Shown piece by piece: positions 50,376 through 58,911 of a stretch of 64,000 nucleotides of DNA. The position numbers and the translations under genes were made by a program. Under the pieces are notes generated by a model. It saw nothing but the letters and a program-made list of their open reading frames with translations, was not told the origin of the DNA and ran no database searches. Numbering within the stretch: position 1 is the stretch's first letter; the number at the start of each line of letters is the position of its first letter. Source of the stretch: Nevskia sp964451925 (lineage in GTDB: Bacteria; Pseudomonadota; Gammaproteobacteria; Nevskiales; Nevskiaceae); contig CAYVKA010000006.1 in NCBI GenBank assembly GCA_964451925.1, forward strand, positions 49,729 to 113,728, given 5' to 3'.

Positions 50376-51482
50376 TTAGTCGTCCTCGTCGTCGAACGGT
50401 TCCCCGAATGGTGGGGTCAGCCCGGTGTAGTCACCGATCACCTTGGCGTCATACGGCGCGTTCAACTGCCCGGGGCCGTTGCCGTTGACGCCGACCTGGC
50501 CCTGGCTGAAGACGATGGCCTGGGCCGGGTTGATCTCGATCACCTGGCCGTTGAACTGGTCGCTGATCAGGGTATTGCCGCTGCGCAGGCGCACGGCGCG
50601 GGTCGGCAGGGGATTGGCGACGCTGCCGGGGCGGGTGTTGGTGGCGTAGCTCGATACCAGGTTCTTGCCGCTGTCGATCTCGACGATGCGGTTGTTGTTG
50701 GAGTCGGTGATCAGCGTATGGCCGTTGCGCAGGCGGCTGGCGAAGGCAGCGCCGTTGAGGGTGCTGGTGTCGCTGGGACTGCCGTACTGCCAGACGATCT
50801 GCCTGGCGCGGTTCACCTCGATCACGCGGTTGTTGTTCTCGTCGGCGATCAGCACGTTGCCGTTTTCCAGCAGCACCGAGCTGTTGGGGTTGTTGAGCTG
50901 GTCGGCGGCCGCGCCGGTGACGCCGGTGGTGCCGTACTGCCAGACGATGCGGTGCCGCAGGTTGACCTCGATCACCCGCGCATTGCCCTGGTCGGTGATC
51001 AGGATGTGTCCGTTGGGCAGGAAGGCGGCGAAAACCGGCGTATTCAACTGGTCCGGGCCGGCCCCGGCGACGCCGCTCTGGCCATACTGCCAGACGATCT
51101 TTCCCTGGCGGTCGACCAGCACCACGCGGTTGTCCTGGCAGCCGCCGCCGCACGAAGGCTCGGCGCCGGCCGGAGCGCCGGTGCCGGCGATCAGCGTGAG
51201 CCGGCCGACCCGCTCGGCGTCGTTCGGCGCCACCACCGAGTGCGGCCCGGCGACGCTGGAGCCGTCGCCGAACTGCCACACGATATTGTGCTGCCGGTCG
51301 ATTTCGATGACCCGGTTGTTGAACTGGTCGGCGATCAGGATGTTGCCGGGCGTGTTGAAGCCTCCGGCCGCCGCTGCGGTGGCCAGCGACAGCAGGCAGG
51401 CTGCGGCGCCCACGCAGGCGGCGAGCCGGGCGGTCAGTCTGGCGGCGAAACGCCGCGGCCGGCGGGATCGGACGGTATTCAT
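50376..51482 (-). CDS. Secreted NHL-type beta-propeller protein
   Basis: A 368-residue protein with an Arg-rich signal peptide (LAACVGAAACLLSLATAAAA, cut near residue 39). It then has about six repeats of the form LIADQFNNRVIEID..IVWQYG, the hallmark of NHL/PQQ-like propellers. Two cysteines (SCGGGCQDN) may bridge. Ends in an acidic tail (EPFDDEDD). Start at 51482 has GGAGGAACCCC upstream; the longer frame has none. Related to arylsulfotransferase-like and lactonase-like propellers, but catalytic residues cannot be defined. It stands alone on the minus strand. Confidence 0.75.
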   Translation of the reverse strand: MNTVRSRRPRRFAARLTARLAACVGAAACLLSLATAAAAGGFNTPGNILIADQFNNRVIEIDRQHNIVWQFGDGSSVAGPHSVVAPNDAERVGRLTLIAGTGAPAGAEPSCGGGCQDNRVVLVDRQGKIVWQYGQSGVAGAGPDQLNTPVFAAFLPNGHILITDQGNARVIEVNLRHRIVWQYGTTGVTGAAADQLNNPNSSVLLENGNVLIADENNNRVIEVNRARQIVWQYGSPSDTSTLNGAAFASRLRNGHTLITDSNNNRIVEIDSGKNLVSSYATNTRPGSVANPLPTRAVRLRSGNTLISDQFNGQVIEINPAQAIVFSQGQVGVNGNGPGQLNAPYDAKVIGDYTGLTPPFGEPFDDEDD

Positions 51483-51928
51483 CAGGGGTTCCTCCATGTC
51501 GGTGGTGATCGGCGCAGGCGCCAATCCGGTTGCCGGCAAGCAGGCGTGAATCCGTTCCATCGCGTCCCCGCCCGCCGCCGGGGTGATGCCAGGACACCGT
51601 GTTGCCTGTGTCTGTGCCCGGCCAGCCGGAGGCGGTTGCACCGGCGCCGCCCGGTTCCCGCAAATCACTGAATGGAAATGACAAATACCCTGGCAACGCG
51701 GTGCCTTCTCACCCGTTTGCAGCAGGCGCGGCCAGGCTGATCGGCGGTAACTTTTGCAACAGGCAGTGGGCCGGGGATCGCGGTTGCGGCGCCAGGCAGG
51801 TTGTCACTTTTTGATATGGGCCGGGCCGGAGTGCCTGCCTAGACTGGTGAAGTCCATCAGTCCCATTACGGTGAGATCCGATGGCGCATTTTAAACCCCG
51901 ATAAGGCCGGAAGCTGGAGGAACAGGAA
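51483..51928. other. 446-bp divergent intergenic region
   Basis: This contains the leaders of the propeller gene and the amidohydrolase gene. I see no gene, clear repeat or hairpin. GGAGGAACAGGAA just before 51929 is the ribosome site of the amidohydrolase. Promoters for both directions must lie here but no confident -35/-10 pair was found. Confidence 0.5.
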
Positions 51929-53029
51929 ATGTCTGAACTTGCAACTGAGCGTCTGATTTCAGTCGATTCGCATGTGCACTTCACCGATGAATGGGTGAAG
52001 GCGCGGCTGAGCAAGCCGATGCAGGCAGTGTGGGACGAGGCCAACCGCAAGGCCGAGGAATACGCCGCCAAGGTGCTGCGCGGCGGCCAGCCGCAGCTGC
52101 AGCTGGAGGATTTCGTCGACCCGGAAGCGGCCCTGGACCCCGGCCACTTCGAGCCGCACGCGAAGCTCAAGGCCATGGACCGCGACGGCGTCTACGCCGA
52201 GGTGATCTTCCCCGAGCTGGCCGGCGCCAAGATCGCCAACCCGCACCTGATGGGCAACGACTGGAAGGAAGTGTTCCAGGGCTACAACAACGCCATGGGC
52301 GATTTCGCCTCGGTGGACCCGGTGCGCCTGATGACGGCCTACCAGCTGCCGCTGTACGACATCCCCTTCGCGGTGAAGGAAGTCGAACGCCTGGCGCGTG
52401 ACAAGAAGGCGCGCTGCGTGCAGATCACCCCGTTCCCCTCGGACCTGGGTCTGCCGGACGTCTACGACAAGTCCTACGAGCCGTTGTGGGCCGCGATCCA
52501 GGCCAATGAGCTGACCATCCTCAACCACCTCGACCTGAAGAAGGAACTGTGGGACCTGTTCCGCCGCGATCCCACGCCGCAGAAAGGCATCTTCACCGGC
52601 TTGGCCTGGGCGCCGCTGGCTGAGTCGATCTGCATGTGGATTCTCACCGGCACGCTGGAGAAGTTCCCCGGCCTGAAAGTGCTGCTGGTCGAGCCGGGCC
52701 TGGGCTGGCTGCCGTGGTTTTTCGAATTCCTGCTCGACCCGCGCATGCACCAGCACTATGAGTTCCCCGGCGTGAAGCTGCCGCCGAGCGAGTACTTCAA
52801 GCGGCAGATGGGCGCCACCTTCATGTACGAGCCGAAAGGCCTGAAGGACTGCTATGAGTACTTCGGCCCGGACTGCCTGTTCTGGTCCACCGACTTCCCG
52901 CATCCGGCCACCTGCTGGCCGAATTCGCGCAAGCAGGTGGTGTCGCAATTCGCCGAAGCGGGCATCCCGGAAGCCGATCGCCGCAAGATCACGTCCGAGA
53001 ATGGGCTGAAGCTGTTTGGCCTGAAGTAA
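51929..53029 (+). CDS. Amidohydrolase-family TIM-barrel metal-dependent hydrolase
   Basis: A 366-residue Amidohydrolase_2 protein. The metal-binding DSHVHF is at residues 13-18, and a later WSTDFPHP holds the Asp that closes the site. This family includes decarboxylases (ACMSD, gamma-resorcylate) and hydratases rather than simple amidases, and relatives occur in steroid and terpenoid pathways. The start has GGAGGAACAGG upstream. It is first in a plus-strand series with a CaiB CoA-transferase and an Ltp2-type aldolase. A copy of the GGGAATC repeat follows its stop. Confidence 0.8.
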   Translation: MSELATERLISVDSHVHFTDEWVKARLSKPMQAVWDEANRKAEEYAAKVLRGGQPQLQLEDFVDPEAALDPGHFEPHAKLKAMDRDGVYAEVIFPELAGAKIANPHLMGNDWKEVFQGYNNAMGDFASVDPVRLMTAYQLPLYDIPFAVKEVERLARDKKARCVQITPFPSDLGLPDVYDKSYEPLWAAIQANELTILNHLDLKKELWDLFRRDPTPQKGIFTGLAWAPLAESICMWILTGTLEKFPGLKVLLVEPGLGWLPWFFEFLLDPRMHQHYEFPGVKLPPSEYFKRQMGATFMYEPKGLKDCYEYFGPDCLFWSTDFPHPATCWPNSRKQVVSQFAEAGIPEADRRKITSENGLKLFGLK

Positions 53030-53036
53030 GCACTAC

Positions 53037-53116
53037 CGAGAATCGGGAATGGGGAATCGGGAGTCGTAGAAGCAATCGCTTTTGACGATTCCCGATTCTC
53101 GTATCCCCATTCCCGC
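53037..53116. repeat. Dispersed palindromic repeat, GGGAATCGGGAATC family, copy 2
   Basis: CGAGAATCGGGAATGGGGAA and the complementary CGATTCCCGATTCTCGTATC form a stem between the amidohydrolase and CoA-transferase genes. It shares its words with 320-398. Confidence 0.8.
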
Positions 53117-53132
53117 ACAACGAGGAGCAATG

Positions 53133-55667
53133 ATGGCTGGCGTACTGGACAAGCTGCGGGTACTGGACCTCTCCTGGGGCATAGCCGGCCCGATGACGGC
53201 CATGCTGATGGCCGACAACGGCGCGCAAGTGACCAAGATCGAGCCACCCGGCGGCGATCCATTCCGCCACCAGCTCGGCTACAAGGTGTGGAACCGCGGC
53301 AAGCGCAGCGCGGTGTACGACCTCAAGAACCCCGCCGACAAGGACAACTTCCTGGCCCTGGTGAAGACCGCCGACGTGCTGGTCGAAAGCTACGCGCCCG
53401 GCGTGACCCAAAAGCTCGGCATCGACTACGACACGCTGCACCGGCTCAATCCGCGGCTGGTGTATTGCTCAATCACAGGTTACGGCCGCGACAACGAGAA
53501 TTCCGACCGCCCGGCTTACGACGCTCTGGTGGCGGCCCGCTCCGGCCTGCACTGGGAGCAGCGCGGCTGGCCGGAAGGCGCCATGAACCACCTGCTGGGC
53601 CGGCCCGATCCGTTCCCCGACCTGGAAATCCCGTATGACTGGGTGCAGGGCGCGCCGCGTCCCGGCCCGCTGTTCCCGGCCTCGCACTGGCCCAGCCTCG
53701 GCGCCTTCTTCGCCGCCTCGGTCGGCATCAGCGCCGCGCTGCGCGCGCGCGAAATCAACGGCACCGGGCAACTGGTGGAAACCTCGCTGCTGCAGGGCGC
53801 CATGGCCGGCGCCGCCGGCGTGTGGCAGCGCGCCGAGAACATCGACGCCGACGGTTTCGACAGCTGGATTCTCGGCAGCCGCTCGCCCAAGGGCCATTTC
53901 CAGTGCAAGGACGGCCGCTGGATCCAGAACTGGGTGCCGAACCCGCGCTTCATCCTCACCGCTTCGGAAGGCGACACCATCAACGCCACGCCGAACCTCA
54001 CCGTGCAGAACGACCCGGACCGCTTCGGCACCGGGCCGGAAGAGCTGCTGGTGATGTCCCACTACCAGCCGATCCTGGCCGAGGCGATCCGCAAGTTCAC
54101 CGCCAAGGAGTGGGTGGACGCCGCCGCCACCGCCGAGATGACCATGCAGGACGTGCGCTCGGTGGAAGAGTCGCTGGCCGACCCCCTGTTCCTCAAGGAC
54201 GGCTGCGTCACCGAAATGAACGATCCCGAGCTGGGGACCATCCGCGCCGTCGGCGCCGCTTACAAGATGAGCGCCACGCCGGGCAGCATCGGCGGGCCGG
54301 CGCCGAAGGTGGGGCAGCACACCGCCGAGGTCAAGGCCGAGGCGGATAAAGCCAAGGCGGCGCCGGTCGCCGCCGCTGCCGCCGGCAGGAAGATCAAGCG
54401 TCCGCTGGAAGGCATCACCGTGCTCGACCTGGGGCTGGCCATCGCCGGTCCCTTCGGCGCGCAGCTGCTGTCGGACCTGGGCGCCAACGTCATCAAGATC
54501 AACGGCCTGTTCGACCTGTTCTGGCACCGCGTGCACATCGCCTACATGGCCAACCGCGGCAAGAAGAGCATCACCCTCAACCTCAAGCACCCCGAGGCGA
54601 TGAAGATCTTCCTCGAGCTGGTGAAGACGGCCGATGTGGTGCATCACAACATGCGCTATGACGCCGCCGAGCGCCTCAAGATCGACTACGAGAGCCTCAA
54701 GCAGATCAACCCCAAGCTGATCTACTGCCACACCCGCGGCTTCGAGACCGGCCAGCGCGCCAGCCTGCCGGGCAACGACCAGACCGGCGCCTGCCTGTCC
54801 GGCATCCAGTACGAGGACGGCGGCATGGACCGGGGCGGCAAGCCGATCTGGAGCCTGACCTCGTTCGGCGACACCGGCAACGGCTTCCTCTCCGCCGTGG
54901 CGGTGATCAACGCGGTGTATCACCGTGACCGCACCGGCGAAGGCCAGATGGTGGACACTTCCATCATCAACGCCGCGCTGCTCAACACCTCCTATGCAGT
55001 GGCCACGCCGGACGGCAAGGGTTTCGAGCGGCCCAAGGTCGATGGCATGCAGTATGGCTATTCCGCCGGCCATCGCCTGTATGAGACCAAGCAGGGCTGG
55101 CTGTGCGTGCTGCTGCTCAACCAGTCGCACTGGGACGAGCTGCTGACCGTGCTGGGCCTGCCGGAACTGGTCACCGATCCGCGCTTCTGCAGCGACGAGG
55201 CGCGCCGCAAGAACGACGAGGCCCTGGCCGGGCGCATCGCCGACCGCTTCAAGACCGCCACTGCCGCGGAGTGGTTCGCCCGGCTGGACGCCGCCGGCGT
55301 GCCGCTGGAAATCGTCTCCGAGGACTTCTCGCTCAAGCTGTACGACAACGCCGGGTTCCAGAAGCGCCAGTGGGTCACTTCCTATCCGCACCCGGTGGTC
55401 GGCAAGCTCGACCAGATCGGCCTGCTGTTCAACCTGTCGGACACGCCGGGCGTGATCCAGGGACGGCCGCTGCTGGTGGGCGAGCACACCAAGGAAATCC
55501 TCGCCGGCATGGGCTACCCCGAAGACAAGGTCAAGGCGCTGGAAGAGCAGTTCGCCATCGGCTTCGTCGGCATGCCGCGCATGCCGCCGCGTGCGCCGGT
55601 CGGCCAGCCGACCGCGCCGAAGCCGGGCATGGCCAGCATGCTGGAAAAAGAAGCCGCCAAGAAATAG
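53133..55667 (+). CDS. Double-domain CaiB/BaiF (class III) CoA-transferase
   Basis: An 844-residue fusion of two family III CoA-transferase domains. The first (about residues 1-395) begins LDKLRVLDLSWGIAGPMTAM; after an Ala/Lys-rich linker (about 395-417) the second repeats the pattern as LEGITVLDLGLAIAGPFGAQ. The usual members are about 400 residues and work as interlocked homodimers, so the fusion probably replaces a heterodimer. Such enzymes move CoA between carboxylic acids or racemise 2-methylacyl-CoAs; in this place next to the Ltp2 aldolase a side-chain acid is a likely substrate. ATG at 53133 or 53130 behind GAGGAGC. Confidence 0.82.
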   Translation: MAGVLDKLRVLDLSWGIAGPMTAMLMADNGAQVTKIEPPGGDPFRHQLGYKVWNRGKRSAVYDLKNPADKDNFLALVKTADVLVESYAPGVTQKLGIDYDTLHRLNPRLVYCSITGYGRDNENSDRPAYDALVAARSGLHWEQRGWPEGAMNHLLGRPDPFPDLEIPYDWVQGAPRPGPLFPASHWPSLGAFFAASVGISAALRAREINGTGQLVETSLLQGAMAGAAGVWQRAENIDADGFDSWILGSRSPKGHFQCKDGRWIQNWVPNPRFILTASEGDTINATPNLTVQNDPDRFGTGPEELLVMSHYQPILAEAIRKFTAKEWVDAAATAEMTMQDVRSVEESLADPLFLKDGCVTEMNDPELGTIRAVGAAYKMSATPGSIGGPAPKVGQHTAEVKAEADKAKAAPVAAAAAGRKIKRPLEGITVLDLGLAIAGPFGAQLLSDLGANVIKINGLFDLFWHRVHIAYMANRGKKSITLNLKHPEAMKIFLELVKTADVVHHNMRYDAAERLKIDYESLKQINPKLIYCHTRGFETGQRASLPGNDQTGACLSGIQYEDGGMDRGGKPIWSLTSFGDTGNGFLSAVAVINAVYHRDRTGEGQMVDTSIINAALLNTSYAVATPDGKGFERPKVDGMQYGYSAGHRLYETKQGWLCVLLLNQSHWDELLTVLGLPELVTDPRFCSDEARRKNDEALAGRIADRFKTATAAEWFARLDAAGVPLEIVSEDFSLKLYDNAGFQKRQWVTSYPHPVVGKLDQIGLLFNLSDTPGVIQGRPLLVGEHTKEILAGMGYPEDKVKALEEQFAIGFVGMPRMPPRAPVGQPTAPKPGMASMLEKEAAKK

Positions 55668-55679
55668 ACCACAACACAT

Positions 55680-55718
55680 CCCCTCTCCCTGCGGGAGAGG
55701 GGTAGGGGTGAGGGGCGC
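55680..55718. repeat. Compact hairpin repeat, CCCCTCTCCCTGCGGGAGAGGGG
   Basis: A perfect 10-bp stem with TGC loop, followed by TAGGGGTGAGGGGCGCA. It lies just after the fused CoA-transferase stop. Same family as 17016, 20509 and 48424. Confidence 0.85.
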
Positions 55719-55765
55719 ACTTTCACCTTTCGATATTTCAAATCAAATCAGCCAACAAAGCCGCC

Positions 55766-56206
55766 ATGACCGATCCGACCGAGTCAGCACCGATCCCCCC
55801 GCCCAAGCCCACCCGCCTGGCCCCCATCGTCACGCTCGACGCCAAGTTCTTCTGGGACGGCGCCGACCGCGGCGAATTCCTCGGCGAGGCCTGCGCCGAC
55901 TGCGGCAAGCTGCGCTTTCCGCCGCGGCCGATGTGCCCGCACTGCCACAGCGTCAAGCGCAAGGAAGTGAAGCTGTCCGGGCGCGGCACCGTCTACACCT
56001 GGATCCAGCCGCGTCACCCGACGCCGTTCGGTTTCAAGGAGCCGCCGATCGTCGCCACCATCGAGCTGGAAGAGGGCTATCGCCTGGTCTCCAACCTCTA
56101 TGACATCGCTCTGGAGGATGTGAAGCAGGGCCTGCCGGTGGAGGTGTTCTTCGCGCCCACCATGGGCAATCACCAGGTGCCGGTATTCCGGCCGCGTGCG
56201 AAATAA
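55766..56206 (+). CDS. DUF35 / zinc-ribbon OB-fold partner of the aldolase
   Basis: A 146-residue protein with a zinc ribbon (Cys43, Cys46, Cys57, Cys60 in ACADCGK and MCPHCHS) and a C-terminal OB-fold (GRGTVYTWIQPRHPTPFGFK). In Mycobacterium the DUF35 part of ChsH2 binds and supports Ltp2; here it is a stand-alone gene 17 bp before the Ltp2-type gene. Its role is most likely as the activating subunit of the steroid side-chain aldolase. Confidence 0.85.
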   Translation: MTDPTESAPIPPPKPTRLAPIVTLDAKFFWDGADRGEFLGEACADCGKLRFPPRPMCPHCHSVKRKEVKLSGRGTVYTWIQPRHPTPFGFKEPPIVATIELEEGYRLVSNLYDIALEDVKQGLPVEVFFAPTMGNHQVPVFRPRAK

Positions 56207-56223
56207 GACAGGAGAAACAATAA

Positions 56224-57390
56224 ATGGCACGTACCTTCCGTGAAGCCGCCATCGCCGGCATCGGCGCCACCGAGTTCTCCAAGGCCTCTGGCCGCAGCGA
56301 GCTGCAGCTCGCCGCCGAATGCGCCAAGGCGGCGCTGGACGACGCCGGCATCCATCCGTCCCAGGTGGACGGCATGATCACCTTCACCATCGACAACAGC
56401 GACGAGATCGGGCTGTGCCGCTGCCTCGGCGTCGAGGACCTGGCCTATACCGCGCGCATCCCCGGCGGCGGCGCCGCCGCGGTGGCGACCATCTACCAGG
56501 CCATGGCCCTGGTCAACGCCGGGCTGTGCAACACCGTGCTGGTGTGGCGCGCCATGAACGAGCGCTCGCAGTATCGCTTCGGCCAGCCGCACACGCAGAA
56601 CTTGGGCCCGCAGGCCGGCAACGGCACCGGTTCGCTGCTGTGGTGCATGCCGTTCGGCGCGCAGACCCCGGCCACCTGGGAGTCCCTGGCGGCGCAGCGC
56701 TACATGCAGCAGTACGGCGTCACCAACGAGGACCTGGGCCGGGTCTCGGTGGCGCAGCGCAAGTACGCCGCCACCAACCCGGCGGCCTGGTTTTACGGCA
56801 AGCCGATCACGCTGGAGGAGCACCAGAGCTCGAAGTGGATCGTCGAGCCGATCCTGCGCCTGCTCGACTGCTGCCAGGAGAGCGACGGCGGCGTGGCCAT
56901 CGTCATCACCAGCCTGGAGCGCGCCAGGGACCTGAAGCAGAAGCCGGTGAGGATCGTCGGGGCCTGCCAGTCGATCCCCTACAACGTGGAAGTGATCTCC
57001 AACTACTACCATGCCGACCTGTCGATGATGCCGGAGGCCGAGGGCACGGCGAAGCGGCTCTACGCCCAGACCGGCATGAAGCCGACCGATATGCAGATGG
57101 CGATGATCTATGACGCCTTTACGCCGCAGGTGCTGAAGCAGCTGGAAGGCTTCGGCTTCTGCAAACGCGGCGAGGCCAAGGATTTCGTCAAGAGCGGCGA
57201 GATCGACATCGACGGCATCCTGCCGGTCAACACCAACGGCGGCCTCATCGGCGAAGCCTATATCCACGGCATGAACAACATCGCCGAGGCGGTGCGGCAG
57301 GTGCGCGGCAGCGCGGCGAACCAGGTGAAGAACGTCGAGCGCGTGCTGGTCTCCTCCGGCATGGCCGGCGCGATCTTCGAGAAGGTCTGA
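56224..57390 (+). CDS. ltp2: Steroid side-chain aldolase, Ltp2-type (thiolase fold)
   Basis: A 388-residue thiolase-fold protein that shares many stretches with Mycobacterium Ltp2 as I recall it: AGIGATEFSKASGRSELQLA, RFGQPHTQ, NPAAWFYGKPITLEEHQSSK, RLLDCCQESDGGVAIVITSL and GEAYIHGMNNIAEAVRQVRG. The thiolase nucleophile Cys is missing (the loop reads RIPGGGAAAVA), as expected for an aldolase. Ltp2 cleaves the 17-hydroxy-C22-CoA thioester to a 17-ketosteroid and propionyl-CoA. AGGAGAAACAATAA leads the start, and the DUF35 partner precedes it. Confidence 0.88.
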   Translation: MARTFREAAIAGIGATEFSKASGRSELQLAAECAKAALDDAGIHPSQVDGMITFTIDNSDEIGLCRCLGVEDLAYTARIPGGGAAAVATIYQAMALVNAGLCNTVLVWRAMNERSQYRFGQPHTQNLGPQAGNGTGSLLWCMPFGAQTPATWESLAAQRYMQQYGVTNEDLGRVSVAQRKYAATNPAAWFYGKPITLEEHQSSKWIVEPILRLLDCCQESDGGVAIVITSLERARDLKQKPVRIVGACQSIPYNVEVISNYYHADLSMMPEAEGTAKRLYAQTGMKPTDMQMAMIYDAFTPQVLKQLEGFGFCKRGEAKDFVKSGEIDIDGILPVNTNGGLIGEAYIHGMNNIAEAVRQVRGSAANQVKNVERVLVSSGMAGAIFEKV

Positions 57391-57479
57391 GGCTTGTCCC
57401 GGGTTCCTATGGGCAAACCCCTCATGCCGGGCAGCGTCGTGAAGCAGGGCGTATTTCAGCACCGCGCGCGGCAGCCGGC

Positions 57480-58469
57480 ATGAGCGATCAATCGATCGTT
57501 CTGCGCCTGGACTCCGGCGTTACGCTGCCGGGCGCCGGCCCGCTGCACGTGGCGGTGGAAGTGCGCGCCCCGCGCCAGGCCAGCCTCGGCGCGGCGCCCG
57601 TGGTGCTGGTGTGCCTGCCGGGCGGCGGCATGAACCGCCGCTTCTTCGACCTGATGCCGGGCGGCGAGGGAGCGGGCGACCTCAGCTTCAGCTTCGCCAG
57701 GCAGATGGCGGGGCGCGGCTTCGTCGTCGTCTGCATCGACCACCTCGGCGTCGGCGACAGCGACCGTCCGGAGGACGGCTACCTGCTGACGCCGGAGGTG
57801 CTGGTGCAGGCCAACCAGCATGCGCTGGAGCAGGTGCTGGCCGGGCTGCGCGCCGGCAGCCTGCTGGGCGATCTGCCGCCGCTGCCGGACCTGGTGAGCA
57901 TCGGCGTGGGTCATTCGATGGGCGCCATGCTGACCCTGCTGCAACAGGCCGCCCACCGCCCGCATGCCGGCCTGGCGCTGCTGGGGTTCAGCACGCGCGG
58001 CATGCCCGAGTACCTGATTCCAGAGGCCAAGGCCCTGGCCGCCGATACACAGGCGGTGCGGGCCGAGTTGGTGCGCCTGGCCAAGGCCACGTTCGTGGTG
58101 CCGTATCCGGAAGTGAAGCCCTCGCCGCAGTCGAACAGCCTGTTCGCCGGCGCCGCCGCCGAGGCGCGCGGGGTGGAGGCGATCAAGGTGGCGCGCGACA
58201 AGATGCTGCCGGTGACGGCCTTCATGTCGATGCTGCCCGGCAACGTGGCGCCGGAGGCGGCGCGGATCGACGTGCCGCTGTTCCTGGCGCTGGGCGAGCG
58301 CGACATCGCCGGCCCGCCGCACCAGGTGCCGGCGGCGTTCACCGGCAGCCGCGATGTGAGCTTGCACATCCTGCCGGAAAGCGGCCACAGTCACTTCCTG
58401 TTCCCGGCGCGCACCGGCCTGTTTAACCGCCTGGCGGGCTGGGCGCGGCTGGTGGCCGGCGGGCTGTAA
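57480..58469 (+). CDS. Alpha/beta-hydrolase
   Basis: A 329-residue alpha/beta-hydrolase. The nucleophile elbow GHSMGAM carries Ser146, an oxyanion-type LPGGGMNRRFFDLMPGGEGA lies near residue 48, and the late GHSHFLF provides a candidate His. An Asp or Glu in ALGERDIAG would complete the triad. No signal peptide. Probably an esterase, thioesterase or lactonase in the side-chain gene set; the exact substrate is unknown. The 90 bp upstream has no clear strong ribosome site, so the start is less certain. Confidence 0.75.
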   Translation: MSDQSIVLRLDSGVTLPGAGPLHVAVEVRAPRQASLGAAPVVLVCLPGGGMNRRFFDLMPGGEGAGDLSFSFARQMAGRGFVVVCIDHLGVGDSDRPEDGYLLTPEVLVQANQHALEQVLAGLRAGSLLGDLPPLPDLVSIGVGHSMGAMLTLLQQAAHRPHAGLALLGFSTRGMPEYLIPEAKALAADTQAVRAELVRLAKATFVVPYPEVKPSPQSNSLFAGAAAEARGVEAIKVARDKMLPVTAFMSMLPGNVAPEAARIDVPLFLALGERDIAGPPHQVPAAFTGSRDVSLHILPESGHSHFLFPARTGLFNRLAGWARLVAGGL

Positions 58470-58512
58470 GATTTCCCCAAGCGGTTCCAACCTGAGTTCT
58501 GGAGATTGTGAG

Positions 58513-58827
58513 ATGGCGGTAGCACTGAAAGCCGGCGCGAAGCTGAAGAGCGCGGTTTGCGACACGCAGCTGATGGTGGTGAAAGCGCCGGCCGGGGAGT
58601 ACGACCTCCGCTGCGGCGGCGTGGAAATGCTCAGCGGCACGGCGACCGCCCCGGAAGGTGCCCAGCTCGACCCGGCGCAGGCCGAAGGCACGCTCATCGG
58701 TAAGCGCTATGTCGACGCCGAGGAGAAGGTCGAGTTGCTCTGCACCAAGGGCGGCAAGGGCTCGCTGGTGCTCAACGGTACGCCGCTGGGCATCAAGCAG
58801 GCCAAGCAACTGCCGTCGTCGGATTGA
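58513..58827 (+). CDS. Small hypothetical protein
   Basis: A 104-residue protein beginning MAVALKAGAKLKSAVCDTQL, with AGEYDLRCGGVEML and KVELLCTKGGKGSLVLNGTPL. Predicted mostly beta-strand, with three cysteines, no signal peptide. Small proteins with the same K-S-A-V-C-D-T start are often beside acyl-CoA ligase genes in actinobacterial and proteobacterial steroid clusters, to my memory, but have no known function. Good GGAGATTG leader and GC-rich third positions support coding. Confidence 0.65.
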   Translation: MAVALKAGAKLKSAVCDTQLMVVKAPAGEYDLRCGGVEMLSGTATAPEGAQLDPAQAEGTLIGKRYVDAEEKVELLCTKGGKGSLVLNGTPLGIKQAKQLPSSD

Positions 58828-58911
58828 TGCGACCCGGCGGATGCACGACCAGCACGCCACCCACCCCAAACCCGCTCCCGATGGGGGAGCGGTCCAGCGG
58901 ACAGTGACCTG

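Noticed and set aside
53469..55679. 736-codon open frame on the minus strand
   Set aside because: It is the complement of the fused CoA-transferase gene and has His/Arg/Gly-rich, low-complexity translation without motifs.
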